Shown here: one piece after another, positions 59,780-64,000 of the stretch
Layout of the letters: each line of letters begins with the position of its first letter
Numbering within the stretch: the stretch's first letter is position 1
From: Streptomyces sp. 1-11
GTDB taxonomy: Bacteria; Actinomycetota; Actinomycetes; Streptomycetales; Streptomycetaceae
Assembly: GCF_007176755.1 (NCBI RefSeq)
Contig: NZ_BJTV01000009.1
Span: 124,001-188,000, forward strand
Direction: 5' to 3'
DNA length: 64,000 bases
Notes under the pieces: generated by a model
Seen by the model: the letters and a program-made list of their open reading frames with translations, nothing else
The model's database searches: none
Told to the model about the DNA's origin: nothing
Program-made: the position numbers and the translations under genes

Positions 59780-61000
59780 CTACAGGAACCTGCGGATCGG
59801 CCTGACCGAGAGCTCGCGGGCCCGCTGCAGCACCGGCCGGCGCCGCCAGCGCACCGGATCGACCGGCTCGCTGCGCTTGAGGTCCTCGTCGAAGTCACGG
59901 TCCAGACCGGCGGTGAACTCCTCGTCGAGCACGGCGAGCATGACCTCCTCGTCGTGCTCCATGGAGCGCCGGTTGAAGTTGGTCGAGCCGATCAGCGAAG
60001 CGACCGAGTCGACCGTGATGATCTTCGTGTGCAGCATGGTCGGCTGGAACTCGCGGATCTCCACGCCCTCGTCCAGCAGCCGCTGGTAGTGGTGCTGTCC
60101 GGCCAGCCGGCAGGCGCGCTGGTCGGTGTGCGGCCCGGGCAGCAGGATCTGCACCCGCACGCCGCGCCGGGCGGTGGCGGCCAGCAGGTCCACGAAGTAG
60201 TCGTCGGGCGCGAAGTAGGCCGTGGAGAGGCGGAAGCTCTCCTGCGCCGAGGTCAGCACGACCCGCACGAGCGTCTGCATGTCCTGCCAGCCGAAGCTGG
60301 CCGAACCGCGGACCACCTGCACGACGGCACGGCCCGGCTGCTCGTGCTCGACGAAGCGGTCGCGCTCGTCGTAGAGCGTGTCGTGGCACTCGGCCCAGTT
60401 CTGCGCGAACGCGGCGGCTATGCCGTCCACGGCCGGACCGCGCACCTCGACATGGGTGTCCCGCCACTCACCGGGGCCGCGCGCGTCACCGCACCACTCC
60501 TCGGCGATGCCGACGCCTCCGGTGAAGGCGAGGCTCTCGTCCACGACCAGGGCCTTGCGGTGACAGCGGTGGTTCTGCTTGAGCAGGGACACCCGCACCG
60601 GCTTGCGGAACCAGGCGACCTGGACCCCCGCGTCGTCCATGGCGTCCAGGAGGCTCTGCTCGATCTCCTTGGCCCCGAACCCGTCCAGCAGCAGGCGGAC
60701 CCGCAGCCCCGCCCTGGCCCGCTCCGCCAGCGCGTTGGCGAACTCGTGCGCGATCTCGCCGCGCCAGTAGACGAAGGTCATCATGTCGATGGTGTGCTGG
60801 GCCGAACGGATCGCGTCGAGCATGGCGGGGAAGATCGCGTCGCCGTTGCGCAGCCGCGTGAGCTGGTTGCCCTCCGTCGCGGCGATGCCGAGCAGACGCT
60901 CCAGCCGTCTTCGCAGCCGCTGCTTGCGGGCCTCCGGGCCGTCCGCCGTCGCCACCCCCGCGTCCGGGTACCCGTCCGCCTCCACCGGCTTCTGCAACAT
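59780..61000 (-). CDS. Phospholipase D-like protein (cardiolipin-synthase family)
   Basis: ATG 61000 behind GGGGAGACG gives 406 residues. Two HKD motifs are present: HRKALVVDE and HTKIITVDS, each HxKxxxxD, with GSTNFNRRS after the second. This is a full PLD-superfamily active site; cardiolipin synthases of this type join two phosphatidylglycerols. It lacks the N-terminal membrane helices of classical ClsA, like ClsB. It lies alone, followed by the DUF1206 gene. Confidence 0.88.
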   Translation of the reverse strand: MLQKPVEADGYPDAGVATADGPEARKQRLRRRLERLLGIAATEGNQLTRLRNGDAIFPAMLDAIRSAQHTIDMMTFVYWRGEIAHEFANALAERARAGLRVRLLLDGFGAKEIEQSLLDAMDDAGVQVAWFRKPVRVSLLKQNHRCHRKALVVDESLAFTGGVGIAEEWCGDARGPGEWRDTHVEVRGPAVDGIAAAFAQNWAECHDTLYDERDRFVEHEQPGRAVVQVVRGSASFGWQDMQTLVRVVLTSAQESFRLSTAYFAPDDYFVDLLAATARRGVRVQILLPGPHTDQRACRLAGQHHYQRLLDEGVEIREFQPTMLHTKIITVDSVASLIGSTNFNRRSMEHDEEVMLAVLDEEFTAGLDRDFDEDLKRSEPVDPVRWRRRPVLQRARELSVRPIRRFL

Positions 61001-61223
61001 GTCCGTCTCCCCTGTCGTGGCCCGCCCCGCCGCATGACGCGGGGGCGGGCGCCGAATCCGCCGCGCGTACATATACCCGCACGGCGCGCCGCATGCCTGG
61101 GGGAGCGGGCCGCGACGGGCCGCGACTGCGGGCGGCCGGGTCACCGGTCCCGCCGGGACGCGGCCGGCGGTGGGCCGCGCACCACGGCGGCGGGCACGGC
61201 CGGGCCGCGCACGACCGCGGCGG

Positions 61224-61250
61224 CCGCCCTCCGCGTCGTGCGGAGGGCGG
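61224..61250 (-). terminator. Hairpin downstream of the SRPBCC gene
   Basis: A perfect 11-bp stem (61224-61234 with 61240-61250) and 5-base loop GTCGT lie 60 bases after the minus-strand SRPBCC stop, within the 309-base gap before the PLD-like gene, which holds nothing else I can identify. Confidence 0.6.
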
Positions 61251-61309
61251 GCGCCGCCCGGTCCGTGTCTGTCACCGGCCCCGCCGCTCGGCGGCCGGGG
61301 CGCGGCGGC

Positions 61310-61723
61310 TCACCCCGCCGCGTTGTCGACGCGCAGCCGCACCTGTTCCTCCAGACGCCGCAGGCTGTCGTCGAGCGCGTCGCACACCTGCCGCTCGCCC
61401 GGGTCGTGGCTCTGGTCGAAGAAGGACAGGTGCACGGTGACCTCGCTGGCACCGCTGCCGATCCCCGCGACCTGGAGCCAGCCCGCGTAGCCGCCCTGCT
61501 CGCGGGTGCCCCACTCGATGCGCATCTGGTCGCTCTCGGCGCGCATCAGGGCCGGCGTGTCCTGGCCGGTGTCGTCCTCGTGGACCGTGACGGCCGGGGG
61601 ATCCTCGACGTGCACGTGCAGCTCACTGGGCAGCCAGGCGTCGAGCTGGCCGGCGTTGGCCGCCTGGTCGAAGACGTGCTCGGGCTGCGCGGGCATCGTG
61701 CGCGAACGCTCGTACTCGGACAT
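61310..61723 (-). CDS. SRPBCC-fold protein
   Basis: The 137 residues read as a short START-like domain: YERSRTMPAQPEHVFDQAANAGQLDAWLP, then strands around VTVHEDD and MRIEWGT, SEVTVHLSF and a C-terminal helix QVCDALDDSLRRLEEQVRLRV. It is encoded divergently from the LCP gene, 252 bases apart. No ligand can be inferred. Confidence 0.82.
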   Translation of the reverse strand: MSEYERSRTMPAQPEHVFDQAANAGQLDAWLPSELHVHVEDPPAVTVHEDDTGQDTPALMRAESDQMRIEWGTREQGGYAGWLQVAGIGSGASEVTVHLSFFDQSHDPGERQVCDALDDSLRRLEEQVRLRVDNAAG

Positions 61724-61975
61724 CGGGACACCGCCCCTCCGGTCGGATGGCGTACCCCCGACGCGTGCCCTTTTTCGGGCGGTCGAAAAGCCCCGGTTCG
61801 CCCGGCTGCCGAGGCGCCCGGCGGCCCGTCTTGCCGATCTCTCACCTGTGAATTGCCCCAGGATATGTGCTGTTCGGCCCAGGGGTTTGTTAGATTTCGC
61901 AACCGAAGAAACCCAGGTGGAGCCGCCCGTGCGCCGGTCCGGCCTGCCGGGCCCGACCGTTCAGGGGAGTGGAAG

Positions 61976-63709
61976 ATGAGCGACCCGTGGGACGGCCCGG
62001 GCGGGCAGGGCACGCGCAGCCGCACCGCCCGGGTGCCCGCACAGCGCGCCGACGAGGCGGACGGGGCGCCGCCGCCCGCCGGCGGCCGCGGCGCCGCCCG
62101 CAAGGCGGCCCGGGAGGCCGCCCGCCCCCGCCGCGGCACCCGGGCGCGACGGGCCACGCCGGTCGGGCGCGGCAGGCGGGCGCTGCGGATCGCCGGACTG
62201 TGCACGGCCCTCGGAGTGCTGGGCACGGCGGGCGTCGGCTGGTGGTTCTACCAGCATCTGAACGGCAACATCCACAGCGTCTCGCTGGACGGCAAGGGCG
62301 GCACCGAGAAGGCCGACGCGTTCGGCCGGACCCCGATCAACATCCTGGTCATGGGCTCGGACGGGCGCACCAGCAAGACGGACTGCAAGCTCGGCGGCGG
62401 CTGCTCGCGCACCGGCGTGCAGAGCGGCAGCAACGCGGACGTGGAGATGGTGGTGCACATATCCGCCGACCGCTCCAACGCCACCGTGATGAGCATCCCC
62501 CGCGACACCATGACCAAGGTCCCGGCCTGCGCGGACAGCGCGACCGGCCGGTCCACGGCCGGTTACTACGGCCAGATCAACAGCGCCCTGCAGTACGGCC
62601 CCGCCTGCCAGGTGGCCACCGTGCACCAGCTCACCGGCATCCCCATCGACCACTTCGTCAAGCTCGACTTCTCCGGTGTGGTGAAGATGTCCGACGCGGT
62701 CGGCGGAGTCTCCGTCTGCGTCACCGACGACGTCTACGACACCTACTCGCATCTGAAGCTGTCCCGGGGCAGCCACACCCTCAAGGGGGTCGCGGCCCTG
62801 GAGTTCGTCCGCTCCCGGCACGGGTTCGGCGACGGCAGCGACCTCGGCCGCACCATCTCCCAGCACATCTTCCTCGGCGCGATGATCCGCAAGTTCAAGA
62901 GCGCGGGCACGCTGACCGACCCCAGCGCGGTCTACGGACTCGCGGACGCCGCCACCAAGGCGCTGACCGTGGACGACGGCCTCGGCTCCGTGAAGAAGCT
63001 GATCGGTCTCGCCACCGACGTGAACAAGGTCCCCACCAAGCGGATGACCTTCACCACCATGCAGACCGGCGCCGACCCCGGCGACAGCAACCGGGTCGTG
63101 GTCGGCTCCGGCGCCAAGGCCCTGTTCTCCGCCATCGCCGGCGACCGGTCGCTGAGCACCGGCTCCGGGAAGAAGCCGGGGGCGGCCTCGGCGACCGCCG
63201 GGGCCAAGGCCACCGCCTCGGCCGTGCCCGCCTCCGACATCGCCGTCACGGTGCAGAACGGCACCGCGATCACCGGCCGCGCCTCCGTGGTCGCCGACGC
63301 CCTCACCGGCCAGGGCTTCGGCACCGGTACGACCACGGGCAACGCCCCGAGCCCGGCGGCCACCACCACACTGACCTACGGCGCCGGCCAGAAGGCCGAG
63401 GCCCGCACGGTCGCCGAGGCCCTGGGGCTGCCCGCCTCGCATCTGAAGCAGGGCGCGGGCGCCGGGCTCACCCTGGTCGTCGGCGCCGACTGGCCGAGCG
63501 GCGCCACCTGGCCCGGCGGTTCGCCGTCGGCCTCCTCGGCGCCGGCCGACACCGGCGCCGCGGTCTCCAACGCCCACGCGCAGACCGCCGACCAGGCCAA
63601 GACCTGCGCCAAGGTCAGCCCCTACAGGACCGTCAGCCTCAACGGCGTCCCGATGACACCGGCCCAGGCGTACGCCGCGGCGCGCGGCAAGCCGGACTCC
63701 GACGGCTGA
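61976..63709 (+). CDS. LCP (LytR-CpsA-Psr) family cell-wall ligase with LytR_C domain
   Basis: The ATG at 61976 behind AGGGGAGTGG gives 577 residues. A basic, disordered ~70-residue cytosolic tail precedes one membrane helix (about 72-92). The LCP catalytic domain (about 110-345) shows INILVMGSDGRT, SIPRDTMTKVP, HFVKLDFSGVVKMSDAVGGV and LEFVRSRHGFGDGSDLGR with the catalytic Arg/Asp residues. The C-terminal LytR_C domain (about 420-505) is followed by a Ser/Ala linker and ~45 more residues. LCP enzymes attach teichoic acids or other glycopolymers to peptidoglycan. Confidence 0.92.
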   Translation: MSDPWDGPGGQGTRSRTARVPAQRADEADGAPPPAGGRGAARKAAREAARPRRGTRARRATPVGRGRRALRIAGLCTALGVLGTAGVGWWFYQHLNGNIHSVSLDGKGGTEKADAFGRTPINILVMGSDGRTSKTDCKLGGGCSRTGVQSGSNADVEMVVHISADRSNATVMSIPRDTMTKVPACADSATGRSTAGYYGQINSALQYGPACQVATVHQLTGIPIDHFVKLDFSGVVKMSDAVGGVSVCVTDDVYDTYSHLKLSRGSHTLKGVAALEFVRSRHGFGDGSDLGRTISQHIFLGAMIRKFKSAGTLTDPSAVYGLADAATKALTVDDGLGSVKKLIGLATDVNKVPTKRMTFTTMQTGADPGDSNRVVVGSGAKALFSAIAGDRSLSTGSGKKPGAASATAGAKATASAVPASDIAVTVQNGTAITGRASVVADALTGQGFGTGTTTGNAPSPAATTTLTYGAGQKAEARTVAEALGLPASHLKQGAGAGLTLVVGADWPSGATWPGGSPSASSAPADTGAAVSNAHAQTADQAKTCAKVSPYRTVSLNGVPMTPAQAYAAARGKPDSDG

Positions 63710-63718
63710 GCCGTGGCA

Positions 63719-63761
63719 CGGGCTCCGCCGCGCCCGGCGCGGGGCGAGGACGCGGAGCCCG
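63719..63761 (+). terminator. Hairpin after the LCP gene
   Basis: A 10-bp stem (63719-63728 with 63752-63761) encloses a GC-rich 23-base loop that can form a smaller hairpin; it begins ten bases after the stop. Confidence 0.5.
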
Positions 63762-63813
63762 CGGTGTCGGCGCTAGTGTTGATCGAACCGGTGAGCGAGA
63801 CGGGTGGTGGCGG

Positions 63814-64000
63814 ATGGAGTGGCGGGAGTACGCCGAGGCGATGGCCCGGCTCGCCAGGGACCTGCTGGAGCAGGACTCGGTACAGGCGACGCTGGACTCG
63901 ATCTCCGCGGCGGCGGTGGACCTCGTCGAGGGCTGTGAGTCGGCGGGCATTCTCGCGGTGCGCAAGGGCAGAGCGATCACCCTCTCCGCCACGGACGACG
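63814..64000 (+). CDS. GAF-ANTAR-type regulator, N-terminal part (cut by the window end)
   Basis: ATG 63814 behind GGTGGTGGCGG opens MEWREYAEAMARLARDLLEQ, followed by VQATLDSISAAAVDLVEGCESAGILAV. This is the start of the GAF domain in actinobacterial GAF-ANTAR proteins, whose C-terminal ANTAR domain binds RNA. Only 62 codons lie inside the window, so the ANTAR part is not seen and the assignment rests on the N-terminus. Confidence 0.7.
   Translation, partial: MEWREYAEAMARLARDLLEQDSVQATLDSISAAAVDLVEGCESAGILAVRKGRAITLSATDD

Noticed and set aside
59609..61975. Long 5' extension of the LCP frame
   Set aside because: The frame is open for about 790 codons upstream but is antisense to the PLD-like and SRPBCC genes; ATG 61976 has a good ribosome site and begins the normal cytosolic tail.
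1..64000. tRNA, rRNA, insertion sequence, phage attachment site or replication origin
   Set aside because: I looked for cloverleaf ends, transposase motifs and terminal repeats and found nothing I could support by eye.

Overview
The window is a very GC-rich, densely coded stretch of an actinomycete chromosome, almost certainly a Streptomyces. The evidence is third-position G/C bias throughout, GTG and TTG starts behind purine-rich ribosome sites, many 4-bp start/stop overlaps, a conservon, a gamma-butyrolactone-type receptor, snapalysin, five P450s and several SpoIIE phosphatase/anti-sigma genes. I see no rRNA, tRNA, transposase, phage gene or CRISPR array. It reads as ordinary chromosome with accessory secondary-metabolism and signalling islands.

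Layout. 1-4.6 kb: end of an ebo-type operon (TatD hydrolase, EboE, phosphodiesterase, Tat-exported TIM-barrel protein). 4.8-6.7 kb: a LysR regulator divergent from a snapalysin protease with a palindromic T-N11-A site between them. 6.8-13.3 kb: a conservon (cvnA-B-C-D) followed by a CYP157-like P450 without ExxR, a canonical P450 and an enoyl-CoA hydratase; its CvnB is a tandem double roadblock protein. 13.8-15.3 kb: a mycothiol-type isomerase-fold protein and two small membrane proteins. 15.4-21.1 kb: a polyamine-type ABC importer divergent from a GntR regulator and a Cache sensor protein. 21.2-23.5 kb: GH16-like protein and a glutamate-cysteine ligase family enzyme. 23.6-28.3 kb: two divergent PAS-GAF-SpoIIE phosphatases, the second with its own kinase-like ATPase domain.

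28.1-33.6 kb is an avenolide-type butenolide hormone locus: acyl-CoA oxidase, autoregulator receptor, P450 and a second receptor-like TetR protein. Four promoter-proximal sites share the pattern ATAC-N9-GGTTT. 33.7-38.8 kb holds a YihY membrane protein, an SDR, a P450 and a secreted alpha/beta hydrolase. 38.9-43.7 kb has glpD, a TetR regulator, an alkyl-DHAP-synthase-like enzyme and a diacylglycerol-kinase-like enzyme, suggesting glycerol-phosphate/ether-lipid metabolism. 43.8-48.2 kb carries an RsbW-like ATPase, small unknowns and an SRPBCC / FAD oxidoreductase / unknown / SDR operon. 48.4-52.8 kb is a glycosyltransferase, P450 and MFS exporter island flanked by short tandem repeats.

54.6-58.8 kb is the most intriguing part: a PAS-GAF-SpoIIE phosphatase, a cobalamin-binding protein with the W-x9-EH signature of B12 photoreceptors, two STAS proteins and an RsbW-like ATPase, mostly joined by 4-bp overlaps. 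It looks like a light- or B12-responsive partner-switching module. 58.8-64 kb ends with a DUF1206 membrane protein, a cardiolipin-synthase/PLD-like enzyme, an SRPBCC protein, an LCP cell-wall ligase and the start of a GAF-ANTAR regulator.
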